In this document: positions 26,596-35,044 of the stretch, one piece after another
Layout of the letters: the number at the start of each line of letters is the position of its first letter
How positions within the stretch are numbered: the stretch's first letter is position 1
Assembly: GCA_035515075.1 (NCBI GenBank)
Contig: DATJBZ010000024.1
Span: forward strand, 14,886 to 78,885
Origin: Moheibacter sp035515075
GTDB taxonomy: Bacteria; Bacteroidota; Bacteroidia; Flavobacteriales; Weeksellaceae
Length of the DNA: 64,000 nucleotides
Direction: 5' to 3'
The notes under the pieces: generated by a model
What the model was told of the DNA's origin: nothing
The model's input: only the letters and a program-made list of their open reading frames with translations
Database searches by the model: none
Position numbers and translations under genes: made by a program

Positions 26596-26660
26596 TTTTA
26601 TAATTTTTGGTATCAAGTATCAAGAAATTTGACTGCTTAATGCTTTCAACTTGGTACGAA

Positions 26661-28169
26661 TTAAGCATTTACCTCTGCCAACATTCTCTCTCCATGCTCG
26701 ATCACTCCTTCGATCGTTCCTTTCAAGTTGAACGCCGCTTCTGGATATTGATCTACTTCACCATTCAAAATCATGTTGAACCCTTTGATGGTGTCTTTGA
26801 TGTCTACCAAAACTCCTGGGTTTCCTGTAAATTGCTCTGCAACGTGGAAAGGTTGAGACAAGAAACGTTGAACACGTCTTGCGCGGTGTACCACCAATTT
26901 GTCTTCTTCAGACAATTCCTCCATCCCCAAAATAGCGATGATGTCTTGCAATGCAGTATATCTTTGTAAGATCTCTTTTACGTTTTGTGCACAATTGTAG
27001 TGCTCCTCTCCAACGATTTCTGGTGTCAAAATTCTTGAGGTAGAATCCAATGGGTCAACCGCTGGATAAATTCCCAAAGAAGCAATTTTTCTTGATAATA
27101 CGGTTGTCGCATCCAAGTGTGCAAAAGTCGTTGCCGGTGCAGGGTCCGTCAAGTCATCCGCAGGAACGTAAACCGCCTGAACTGATGTAATAGATCCTGT
27201 TTTTGTCGAAGTAATTCGTTCTTGCATCGCACCCATCTCTGTTGCCAAAGTCGGTTGGTAACCTACTGCTGAAGGCATACGTCCCAAAAGGGCCGATACT
27301 TCAGAACCTGCTTGTGTAAAACGGAAAATGTTGTCAATAAAGAACAAAACGTCACGTCCTTGACCAGAACCATCTCCATCACGGTAATATTCTGCCAAAG
27401 TCAAACCTGACAAGGCAACACGTGCACGTGCACCTGGAGGCTCATTCATCTGACCAAAAACAAAGGCTGCTTTTGATTCTTTCATCACCTCTCTGTCCAC
27501 TTTTGACAAATCCCATCCGCCAGCTTCCATGGATTCCATGAAATCATCACCATAGCGGATAATTCCTGCTTCCAACATCTCACGCAATAAGTCGTTTCCT
27601 TCACGGGTTCTTTCACCCACTCCAGCAAATACCGACAAACCGCCGTGTCCTTTGGCAATGTTGTTAATCAATTCCTGAATCAATACGGTTTTTCCTACTC
27701 CAGCACCACCAAACAATCCAATTTTACCTCCTTTTACATAAGGCTCAATCAAGTCGATTACTTTGATTCCTGTATACAAAACTTCAGAAGAAGTCGACAA
27801 GTCCTCAAATTTAGGGGCAGGTCGGTGAATCGGTAAACCATCTTTTTTATCAATGTTTCCTAATCCATCAATGGCATCTCCAACTACGTTGAATACACGA
27901 CCGTTTACTGCTTCTCCAATCGGCATGGTGATCGGAACACCCAATTCCAATACCTCTTGACCGCGTTGTAAACCATCGGTTGAGTCCATCGCAATACAAC
28001 GAACGGTATCTTGTCCGATGTGTTGCTCTACTTCAAGAATTAATGCCTCTTTTCCTTCTCTTGGAATTTCCAATGCATCAAAAATTTGTGGAAGACTCTC
28101 TGCGTTCTCAAAAACAACGTCAATGACCGGTCCGATTACCTGTGCAATTTTTCCTTTATGGTTTGCCAT
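26661..28169 (-). CDS. atpD: ATP synthase F1 beta subunit
   Basis: This is the catalytic nucleotide-binding subunit of F1. The 502-residue protein has the Walker A GGAGVGKT at 154-161 and the Walker B region GRDVLFFIDNIFRFTQAG. The conserved GERTREGNDL and the C-terminal IQRY-type segment (EILQRYTALQDIIAILG) are also present. It is the first gene of an atpD-atpC unit separated from the other ATP synthase genes, a layout common in this phylum. A promoter-like pair lies about 40 bases upstream. Confidence 0.98.
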   Translation of the reverse strand: MANHKGKIAQVIGPVIDVVFENAESLPQIFDALEIPREGKEALILEVEQHIGQDTVRCIAMDSTDGLQRGQEVLELGVPITMPIGEAVNGRVFNVVGDAIDGLGNIDKKDGLPIHRPAPKFEDLSTSSEVLYTGIKVIDLIEPYVKGGKIGLFGGAGVGKTVLIQELINNIAKGHGGLSVFAGVGERTREGNDLLREMLEAGIIRYGDDFMESMEAGGWDLSKVDREVMKESKAAFVFGQMNEPPGARARVALSGLTLAEYYRDGDGSGQGRDVLFFIDNIFRFTQAGSEVSALLGRMPSAVGYQPTLATEMGAMQERITSTKTGSITSVQAVYVPADDLTDPAPATTFAHLDATTVLSRKIASLGIYPAVDPLDSTSRILTPEIVGEEHYNCAQNVKEILQRYTALQDIIAILGMEELSEEDKLVVHRARRVQRFLSQPFHVAEQFTGNPGVLVDIKDTIKGFNMILNGEVDQYPEAAFNLKGTIEGVIEHGERMLAEVNA

Positions 28170-28204
28170 TCTATTATAGATTAAGTGTTTTTTTAAATTC
28201 TGTG

Positions 28205-28232
28205 CAAATATAAGCCAATCAACTGATTCAAA
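28205..28232 (-). promoter_or_regulatory. Promoter of atpD-atpC
   Basis: On the minus strand TTTG (28232-28229) is followed after 16 bases by TATATTTG (28212-28205), an exact TAnnTTTG. It lies 36 bases before the atpD ATG. Confidence 0.55.
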
Positions 28233-28288
28233 CCGAATGAATAATAAGATTTTTATCAGTACTTTCTATCGCGGTAATTTAGTGTCAA

Positions 28289-29038
28289 TTAGTCTTTATC
28301 AACACCTTGTGAGTTTTTATACATTTCTTGTTGCTTTTTGTTGGCTTCATCATAAATCAAATCAATTTCTGATTCTTTGATTTGTGTTCCCTTATCGGGA
28401 ATGATAATTTTAGGATTCTTAATTTCTTTGATCGATTTAGCGATGTAGTTGATTGTGTGAGTTCTCTCTTTTGAGCTTTTTTCCACTTCTAAAATTAGAC
28501 CAGGAAGTCCCCAAAAATCCGCTGGTCCAGTGGAAATAGCAATTTTAGGCGTAAACCACACAGTCGTTATGCTCAATGAGTCTTCCAGAGTTGCTTTGCG
28601 AACTTTATAGCCCAATAGCGTTTTAGTTTCTCTTTCGATTTTCCAATTCAGGATTTTCAATGAATCTACTGAATGATACTTTTTACCGTAAACGTCAAAA
28701 TTTTTCTTTTGAACGGAATCTTTTAGACTTCTATAAATTGTTCCAAAACCTGCTGGAGCATATCTCACATCAAAACGTTGTTCTTGGCTATTGTTAATTC
28801 TATCTTGATAAGTGAAAGAAGACTCTTTGTTTGAAATGATCATTCTGTACAATTCTTCTGGTGGTTCTTCATTGGCCTTTAATTGTGCTCTTCCCATTTC
28901 GCTATCATCAAACCACATCTTTTTTTCCTCCTCTGTATAATTTTGTCGAATATATGCAGTGTAATTTATCTCTAATTGTTGCGCAGATAGGATGTAAGAA
29001 AAGTATAAGAAAAAATAAATAAATAATCGTTTTCGCAT
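28289..29038 (-). CDS. GLPGLI-family secreted protein
   Basis: This is a second member of the family, 249 residues, with a signal peptide ending near LSAQ (residue 20). FWGLPGLILEVE places the GLPGLI motif at 177-182. Upstream it shares with the first copy the pattern LNWKIERETKTLLGYKVRKA and VWFTPKIAISTGP. It also ends in QGVDKD. It starts eight bases after the lipoprotein gene at 29047-29757, so the two are probably one operon. The function is unknown; the context suggests cooperation with the cysteine-rich lipoprotein. Confidence 0.92.
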   Translation of the reverse strand: MRKRLFIYFFLYFSYILSAQQLEINYTAYIRQNYTEEEKKMWFDDSEMGRAQLKANEEPPEELYRMIISNKESSFTYQDRINNSQEQRFDVRYAPAGFGTIYRSLKDSVQKKNFDVYGKKYHSVDSLKILNWKIERETKTLLGYKVRKATLEDSLSITTVWFTPKIAISTGPADFWGLPGLILEVEKSSKERTHTINYIAKSIKEIKNPKIIIPDKGTQIKESEIDLIYDEANKKQQEMYKNSQGVDKD

Positions 29039-29046
29039 GAGAACTA

Positions 29047-29757
29047 TTATTCTAATGGTTTCAAGCCTAATGTACTTTCAATGCAGTTACAACCGCTAGA
29101 ATTACAACATGCCCAAAATCCAGAAGCACAAGATACGCTACAGCCGTTACCTCCCATACTACAACTTGAAGATCCTTCTCCACCACTTGAACATGATATT
29201 TTTCCAGCTATATCTGAGTTATTTGATGAAATAATAAAATCAACAGCTTTAGATGCTTTTGATATTCCTGAGAGAAAGCTAGGTGTGTCTTTTATTAATT
29301 CTTTATCGAACCAATGATAAGTAATCCCTGTTCCATAATGTTCATTTTGCTTAAGGAAATTTAAATCAAATAATGATTTAATTTCTTTTTCTTCAGGTTT
29401 GTTTACAGCAAAATAATACGAGTTTTCACCATCATTAAACACAAAAGAATGGTCTAAAAAAGTTAAGGTTCCATTTCCGTTTAATGCCAAATTGTCTATA
29501 TTACTACAGTTTTGACAAGTAATGACATTGATAGATTTTTCAGATTCTGTATAAAATACTATTTCACCGGAATCATTACTCCATATTTTAAAACTTCCTG
29601 TAAACTCATTAGGATTGCTAAGTCGAGAGGTGTCGCCATTTTTTAAAGTGTAACTAGATGATGAAGAGTTGTTTGAGTTGAAAAAAGAGTCGTCTTCATT
29701 GCAAGAAAGAATAAAAATAAATATTAAAATTCCATAGAGAAAATTAAACATTTTCAT
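29047..29757 (-). CDS. Lipoprotein with cysteine-rich C-terminal tail, unknown function
   Basis: I do not recognise a family. The 236-residue protein has a lipoprotein signal (FIFILSC, Cys19) followed by an Asn/Ser-rich linker. The body of about 130 residues looks beta-rich, with one CQNC pair. The last 52 residues are extreme: Gly/Ser-rich with eight cysteines at about 189, 199, 206, 210, 217, 218, 223 and 225, including an ACCN pair and CNC. Such a tail could form a disulfide knot or bind metal. The gene lies immediately upstream of a GLPGLI gene in the same direction. Base composition is AT-rich. Confidence 0.7.
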   Translation of the reverse strand: MKMFNFLYGILIFIFILSCNEDDSFFNSNNSSSSSYTLKNGDTSRLSNPNEFTGSFKIWSNDSGEIVFYTESEKSINVITCQNCSNIDNLALNGNGTLTFLDHSFVFNDGENSYYFAVNKPEEKEIKSLFDLNFLKQNEHYGTGITYHWFDKELIKDTPSFLSGISKASKAVDFIISSNNSDIAGKISCSSGGEGSSSCSMGGNGCSVSCASGFWACCNSSGCNCIESTLGLKPLE

Positions 29758-29977
29758 AATTACTTAAATTTTAGATTAAAGATTTCGTCGAATTTAAAGA
29801 AAAACATCAATAAAACCAAATAATATAAAATTAGAATACTCTTCATTATATTGAATTGTCAAATCTCTTTTAATGAATTTCGAATTTGTTTTTATGCTTT
29901 CATGTTTTTTTTAATGCTGAATTCTTTAGCTTGAAAATCAATGGGTACTGATTGGAATTCTTTTGACGGATAAATCT

Positions 29978-29985
29978 TACATTTG
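29978..29985 (+). promoter_or_regulatory. Promoter -7 box TACATTTG for ribF
   Basis: This is an exact TAnnTTTG match, with TTG at 29952-29954 after a 23-base spacer. It ends four bases before the ribF ATG at 29990, so the transcript may begin at or next to the start codon. Confidence 0.5.
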
Positions 29986-29989
29986 TCCC

Positions 29990-30922
29990 ATGAAAATTTT
30001 CAATCAAATTTCAGCTTGTCAAAACCTACAAAATCCAGTTTTGTCTTTGGGGATGTATGATGGTGTCCATGTTGGTCATCAAGAAATTATCCATAAACTC
30101 AATCAAATTGCGGAAGAAGTTGGTGGCGAAAGTGTTTTGCTGACATTTGAACCGCATCCAAGAATTGCTTTGAACAAGGGCGCGGATGAGTTGCAATTGT
30201 TGACGACCTTGGATGAAAAGATTGAATTGTTGGAAAAAGCAGGTTTGCAAAATTTGATATTGCATCCTTTTACCTATGATTTCTCAGAATTAAGTGCTTA
30301 TGATTTTGTGCGCAATTTATTGGTGGACGAAATCGGGATTCATAGCATTGTCATCGGTTATGACCATCAGTTTGGGAAAAATCGTTCGGGGAATTTTGAA
30401 CAATTGAACCAATGGGCGCAAGATTTGAATTTCAATTGTGTGAAAATTGAAGAAATTCAGTCCAATGGCCAACAAACGAGTTCAACCAAAATTAGAAAAG
30501 CATTGCTCAACGGCGATTTGGATTTTGCCAACCAAGCTTTGGGGAGAAATTATGCATTGAGTGGAGAAGTTATTCATGGCGATCAATTGGGCAGAACTTT
30601 GGGGTTCCCAACCGCGAATTTGGCCATTGAAAAATACAAACTCATTCCGCAAAATGGAGTATATGTGGTCAAAGCGCATTTAGGAAAAGAAATTTTCAAA
30701 GGCTTATTGAGCATAGGAACGCGTCCCACAGTGACCAATTCGAATGAGAAAAGAGTCGAAGTATATTTGTTGGATTTTGACCGAGAAATTTATGGAAAAA
30801 CGCTTTCCATAGCATGTTTGCACAAAATCCGTGACGACCAAAAATTTGATTCGTTGGAATTGTTGGTCGAGCAAATGAACCGCGACAAGGCTTTTGCGAT
30901 GGCTTTTGATTTTACTTCTTGA
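29990..30922 (+). CDS. ribF: Bifunctional riboflavin kinase / FAD synthetase
   Basis: This enzyme phosphorylates riboflavin to FMN and adenylylates FMN to FAD. The ATG at 29990 gives 310 residues. The N-terminal adenylyltransferase domain has LGMYDGVHVGHQEII (the HxGH nucleotidyl-transferase motif) and the segment SSTKIRKAL. The C-terminal kinase domain has GEVIHGDQLGRTLGFPTANL and NGVYVVKA. The upstream in-frame codons to 29963 overlap the promoter box and are rejected. Its last 11 bases overlap the convergent protease gene. Confidence 0.95.
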   Translation: MKIFNQISACQNLQNPVLSLGMYDGVHVGHQEIIHKLNQIAEEVGGESVLLTFEPHPRIALNKGADELQLLTTLDEKIELLEKAGLQNLILHPFTYDFSELSAYDFVRNLLVDEIGIHSIVIGYDHQFGKNRSGNFEQLNQWAQDLNFNCVKIEEIQSNGQQTSSTKIRKALLNGDLDFANQALGRNYALSGEVIHGDQLGRTLGFPTANLAIEKYKLIPQNGVYVVKAHLGKEIFKGLLSIGTRPTVTNSNEKRVEVYLLDFDREIYGKTLSIACLHKIRDDQKFDSLELLVEQMNRDKAFAMAFDFTS

Positions 30923-32519
30923 TCACTTTTTTAATTTCAACTTGTCCATTTTCTAATTGAACTTTCAATAAATAAAGTCCTTTGGGAAAAACAGAGATAT
31001 CGATGCTTTTTGTTGCACCAAAAGTTTGAACGATTTGTCCGGTCACATTCATCAATTCCATTTTCTCAATCGGCATGTCTGAAAGAATGTTCAAAAAGCC
31101 GGGAGTCGGATTAGGAACAATGCGCACATAGGTTTTGTCAAAATCCAATACACCCAAACAAGCTTCATGCACATTTTCAAAATTGGGAATGCCATAGCCC
31201 ATTTGATCGGTTGGGAAATCATACAAACTGGCGGATTGTCTTACTTTTTCTCGTAAATAATCAGGTGCCAAATTGGGGAAAGCTTGAATCAAACAAGCCA
31301 TAGCCCCCGCCATGATGGGAGAAGAAAATGAAGTGCCATTTGAATATTCAATATCGCCATTAGGCCGAATCACCGCTGCGGAAACACCTTTGGCATCCAC
31401 ATCAGGTTTGATTCGTCCATCTGCCGAAGGACCAAAAGAGGAAAACCAAGCGGGATTTCCATTTTCATCCACAGCGCCAATTGTTAAAACGTCCTTGGCA
31501 TCTGCAGGTGCGGTGATGTAATGCCAATCGCCATTGCCTGAATTTCCTGCAGAAACGACCACCATAATTCCTTTTTCTGCTGCGATTTGTGCACCACGAC
31601 TGATGTAAGTGGTTTCACCATTCATGTCCGAATAGCTATAATCATATCTTGGATCGTCAAAATCATTGTACCCCAAAGAGGTATTGATCACATCTACGCC
31701 ATGATAATCCGCCAATTCAGCGGCTGCAATCCAATTGGCTTCTTCGTCAGGCAGTTCATGTGCTGGATTTTCAGTAACGTATAAATAAAAGTCAGCGTCA
31801 ATGGCTGTGCCGACAAATTGATTGGCAATGTATCCGCCAATGGTCGACAAAACCACTGTACCATGCGTTCCATGTGCATAAACATTTTCATCCTGATGTA
31901 AGAAATTATACACATCTTTGATTTGTCCATTGTCTCGCATATACTGAAATCCAGCAGCAGTGTTGACGCCTGGAAAACCATTGTCCAAAATGGCAATCGA
32001 AATGCCTTCGCCTGTAAAACCTAAATTATGCAAATAATCCAAATTCAACTGAGTCACTTGATTGTGGGTATAACCATAAGTGTAATCCATCGTTCCATCT
32101 GTGTCAGAAACTGACTCAAAATCCTCAACGAATTTATCTGTTTTGGATTGTTGAATGGTGGCATTTTCATTTTGCACCAAAGATTTTACGTCCAATACAA
32201 AGCTTAAATTTTCCAATTGCGCAACTTGCGCATCGGTACACCAAGCAAAAATACCATTGAACCATTTTGAAATTTGAACGGGTTCAATCGATAAGTTTTC
32301 TATTTGTGTGATGTAATTGGTTTCTACGGGAACATCTTGTAGATTGAGTTCAATGCCATATTTGGCACGGCGATCCAATGCTTTTTGGGTCAACATCAAT
32401 TGTGGATTGTCAAAATATTGTTGGGCAGAAGGTTTGTCTTTGAATTGTACAAACACCAAATCTTGGCCCAAGCCAAATCCAAAAATAAACAATAATAAAG
32501 TAAAAAATATAGCTCTCAT
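30912..32519 (-). CDS. Subtilisin-like serine protease with T9SS sorting domain
   Basis: This secreted S8-family protease has 535 residues. A signal peptide (1-18, ending FGLGQ) and a propeptide-like region to about 145 precede the catalytic domain. Its triad is intact: Asp179 in ILDNG, His216 in HGTHG and Ser397 in NGTSFSSP, with the oxyanion Asn326 in SAGNSGN. Residues about 455-535 form a Por-type (T9SS type A) C-terminal sorting domain (RIVPNPTPGFLNI...GLYLLKVQ...KKVIKK). The protein is therefore exported by the type IX system and attached to or released from the surface. It is convergent with ribF, overlapping by 11 bases. Confidence 0.95.
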   Translation of the reverse strand: MRAIFFTLLLFIFGFGLGQDLVFVQFKDKPSAQQYFDNPQLMLTQKALDRRAKYGIELNLQDVPVETNYITQIENLSIEPVQISKWFNGIFAWCTDAQVAQLENLSFVLDVKSLVQNENATIQQSKTDKFVEDFESVSDTDGTMDYTYGYTHNQVTQLNLDYLHNLGFTGEGISIAILDNGFPGVNTAAGFQYMRDNGQIKDVYNFLHQDENVYAHGTHGTVVLSTIGGYIANQFVGTAIDADFYLYVTENPAHELPDEEANWIAAAELADYHGVDVINTSLGYNDFDDPRYDYSYSDMNGETTYISRGAQIAAEKGIMVVVSAGNSGNGDWHYITAPADAKDVLTIGAVDENGNPAWFSSFGPSADGRIKPDVDAKGVSAAVIRPNGDIEYSNGTSFSSPIMAGAMACLIQAFPNLAPDYLREKVRQSASLYDFPTDQMGYGIPNFENVHEACLGVLDFDKTYVRIVPNPTPGFLNILSDMPIEKMELMNVTGQIVQTFGATKSIDISVFPKGLYLLKVQLENGQVEIKKVIKK

Positions 32520-32656
32520 CTGTGTGTGAATTTCATTGCCAAGTTAAAGAATAAATTTATTGGGAAAGGAAAAGTTGGCTTGTTTTTCAATTCTAATTCA
32601 TTGTTTCATGAAAAAAAGCGGCCAAGCGATCAAAAACTCTTATGGAAATACCTTAA

Positions 32657-32683
32657 TTGCTTCATCCTAAATCTTTATATTTG
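32657..32683 (+). promoter_or_regulatory. Promoter of the aminotransferase gene
   Basis: TTG (32657-32659), a 16-base spacer and TATATTTG (32676-32683), an exact -7 match. It lies 23 bases before the ATG. Confidence 0.55.
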
Positions 32684-32706
32684 CGGCGATTTTATCAACA
32701 TAAACT

Positions 32707-33885
32707 ATGCAACTTTCTTCCAGATTAAAAGAATTGAGTCCGTCCGCCACCATTGTGATGACCCAAAAAGCAAGAGAACTCAATGCTGAAGGACATGATG
32801 TCATCAGTTTGAGCATTGGCGAGCCAGATTTTGACACACCGGATTTTATCAAAGAAGCAGCCAAACGCGCCATTGATGAGAATTATTCGCATTATACACC
32901 AGTGAGCGGTTATCCAGAAGTCAAAGCGGCGATCAGTAGAAAGTTCAAAAGAGACAATAATTTGACGTATACACCTTCTCAAATTGTGGTGTCAACAGGT
33001 GCGAAACAATCGATTTACAATGTGTTTCAATCGATTATTGGGCCAGGCGATGAAGTAATTATTCCTACACCTTATTGGGTGACTTATGCGGACATTGTTC
33101 AGTTGTCGGGTGGAACGCCTGTTTTCGTGCAAACTTCGATTGATTCGGGTTTTAAAGCAACGGTTGAAATGCTGGAAAAAGCAGTGACCTCAAATAGTAA
33201 AGCGTTGATTTTTAGTTCACCCAACAATCCCAGCGGTTGTGTGTACAGCAGTGAAGAATTGCATGAAATCGCGAAATTTGCTAAAAAGTATGATTTGATC
33301 ATTCTTTCCGATGAAATTTATGAACACATTGTGTATGCCGAAAAACCAGTCAGCATCGCCACTTTTGAAGAAGCTTATGACCGAACGGTGACCATCAATG
33401 GATTGTCCAAAGCCTTTGCAATGACAGGTTGGAGAATTGGTTATATCGGTGCGCCGGAATGGATTGCGAAAGCTTGTGATACTTTGCAAAGTCAAGTGAC
33501 TTCAGGTCCCAATTCTATTGCGCAACGGGCAGCGATTACTGCTTTGGATGCAGATACGGCTGAAATTCAATACATGATTCAAGCATTTGAAAAAAGAAGG
33601 GCTTTGATGCTGAATTGGGTCAAAGAAATTGAAGTGTTCAAAATGACGGAGCCTGAAGGAGCGTTTTATATATTTCCAGATGTGAGTGCAACTTTTGGTA
33701 AAACCTATCATGGACATTTGATTGAAAATGCAGATGATTTGGCTTTGTTAATTTTAGATGAAGCCCATGTTTCTACGGTTTCGGGCAGTGCTTTTGGCGA
33801 CAACAATTGTTTGCGCATTTCTTTTGCTGCTTCAGAGAATACATTGAACGAAGCGATGCGAAGAATCAAAGAATTATTGGATTAG
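32707..33885 (+). CDS. Class I/II pyridoxal-phosphate aminotransferase (aspartate type)
   Basis: This enzyme probably transfers amino groups between aspartate and 2-oxoglutarate. The 392-residue sequence begins MQLSSRLKELSPSATIVMTQKARELNAEG. It carries LSIGEPDFDTP (substrate binding), FSSPNNPSGCVYS, the Asp in ILSDEIYEHIVY that contacts the PLP ring, and the PLP-lysine segment NGLSKAFAMTGWRIGY. The C-terminal CLRISFAAS provides the substrate-carboxylate arginine. This is the subgroup Ib aspartate or aspartate/prephenate aminotransferase pattern; closely related activities cannot be excluded. Confidence 0.93.
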   Translation: MQLSSRLKELSPSATIVMTQKARELNAEGHDVISLSIGEPDFDTPDFIKEAAKRAIDENYSHYTPVSGYPEVKAAISRKFKRDNNLTYTPSQIVVSTGAKQSIYNVFQSIIGPGDEVIIPTPYWVTYADIVQLSGGTPVFVQTSIDSGFKATVEMLEKAVTSNSKALIFSSPNNPSGCVYSSEELHEIAKFAKKYDLIILSDEIYEHIVYAEKPVSIATFEEAYDRTVTINGLSKAFAMTGWRIGYIGAPEWIAKACDTLQSQVTSGPNSIAQRAAITALDADTAEIQYMIQAFEKRRALMLNWVKEIEVFKMTEPEGAFYIFPDVSATFGKTYHGHLIENADDLALLILDEAHVSTVSGSAFGDNNCLRISFAASENTLNEAMRRIKELLD

Positions 33886-33932
33886 ACATTGTTGGACTGA
33901 CACAAATCACTGATAAGTTGATGTTTTGGTCG

Positions 33933-33940
33933 TAATTTTG
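33933..33940 (+). promoter_or_regulatory. Promoter -7 box TAATTTTG for the ferredoxin reductase gene
   Basis: This is an exact TAnnTTTG match, 35 bases before the ATG. No -33 element at normal spacing was found. Confidence 0.45.
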
Positions 33941-33975
33941 TTGTTTCAATAGCATTTTTCAAAAAATAAATTAAA

Positions 33976-35028
33976 ATGATTCAAACAGATATATTAATAA
34001 TTGGCGCGGGTCCAACGGGATTGTTCATGGTCTTTGAAGCGGGTTTGTTGAAAATGCGTTGTCACATCATCGATGCTTTGCCTCAACCAGGTGGGCAGTT
34101 GGCAGAGTTGTATCCGAAAAAACCCATTTTCGATATTCCAGGATATCCTTCCGTGGATGCGGGCGTTTTGGTCGATAATTTAATGGAGCAAATCAAGCAG
34201 TTTCAACCGGGATTTACCTTGAATGAAGTCGCAGAGACAGTGGAGGAATTAGAAGATGGAACTTTCATTGTCACGACCAATCGTGGGACAAAGCACCAAG
34301 CCAAAGCGATTGCAATTGCTGGAGGTTTGGGAAGTTTCGAGCCCAGAAAACCTGAATTGGAAAACTTGGCACAATATGAAGAAAATGGCGTGGAATATTT
34401 TGTGAGAAATCCCGAATTGTTTCGCGACAAAAAAGTAGTCATTGCGGGTGGGGGAGATTCGGCATTGGATTGGAGCATTTTCTTGTCAGATGTAGCTTCT
34501 GAAGTAACTTTAATCCATAGAAGAAATGAATTCCGTGGCGCTTTGGATTCGGTAGAAAAAGTACAAGAATTGAAATTGTTGGGCAAATTGAATTTGATCA
34601 CCCCAGCTGAAATCAAAGCTTTGCATGGCGAAGATCATTTGACAGCGATTAGCGTGGAAAAAGAAGGTGAAACTTTCCAATTGGAAACCGATTATTTCAT
34701 TCCGCTTTTTGGACTTTCTCCGAAATTAGGGCCTTTGGCAGATTGGGGATTGGACATTGAGAAAAATGCCATCAAGGTGAACAATGCGTTGGATTACCAA
34801 ACCAATCGAGAAGGAATTTACGCGGTGGGCGATATCAATATTTATCCTGGAAAATTGAAATTGATTCTTTGTGGATTCCATGAAGCAACGATGGCTTGTC
34901 AAAGCATTTACCAAAGATTGAATCCGGGCAAAAAATACATTTTAAAATATACCACCGTTTCAGGCATCGATGGATTTGATGGAACGAGAAAAGAAGCTGA
35001 AAAAGCAGTGGTGAAAGCCATTGATTAA
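33976..35028 (+). CDS. Ferredoxin/flavodoxin-NADP reductase (TrxR-like)
   Basis: This FAD enzyme moves electrons between NADPH and ferredoxin or flavodoxin. The 350-residue protein has the FAD dinucleotide fold IIGAGPTGLF at the N-terminus, the segment AYLPQPGGQL-like LPQPGGQLAELYP, and the NADPH fold VIAGGGDSALDW near residue 158. The C-terminal FAD-binding motif GIYAVGDINIYPGK is also present. No redox CxxC pair follows the NADPH fold, which separates it from true thioredoxin reductases and points to the YumC-type reductase. It starts 90 bases after the aminotransferase gene and 16 bases before the PfkB gene. Confidence 0.9.
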   Translation: MIQTDILIIGAGPTGLFMVFEAGLLKMRCHIIDALPQPGGQLAELYPKKPIFDIPGYPSVDAGVLVDNLMEQIKQFQPGFTLNEVAETVEELEDGTFIVTTNRGTKHQAKAIAIAGGLGSFEPRKPELENLAQYEENGVEYFVRNPELFRDKKVVIAGGGDSALDWSIFLSDVASEVTLIHRRNEFRGALDSVEKVQELKLLGKLNLITPAEIKALHGEDHLTAISVEKEGETFQLETDYFIPLFGLSPKLGPLADWGLDIEKNAIKVNNALDYQTNREGIYAVGDINIYPGKLKLILCGFHEATMACQSIYQRLNPGKKYILKYTTVSGIDGFDGTRKEAEKAVVKAID

Positions 35029-35044
35029 AAAAATAAAGAAAAAT

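Noticed and set aside
29758..29989. RNA gene or small ORF in the 232-base gap before ribF
   Set aside because: The interval is AT-rich with many stops, no tRNA-like cloverleaf and no strong hairpin; only the ribF -7 box is supported.
29990..32519. The 11-base 3' overlap of ribF and the protease gene as a sign of frameshift
   Set aside because: Both proteins have complete, family-typical C-termini, so the overlap is a normal convergent arrangement.
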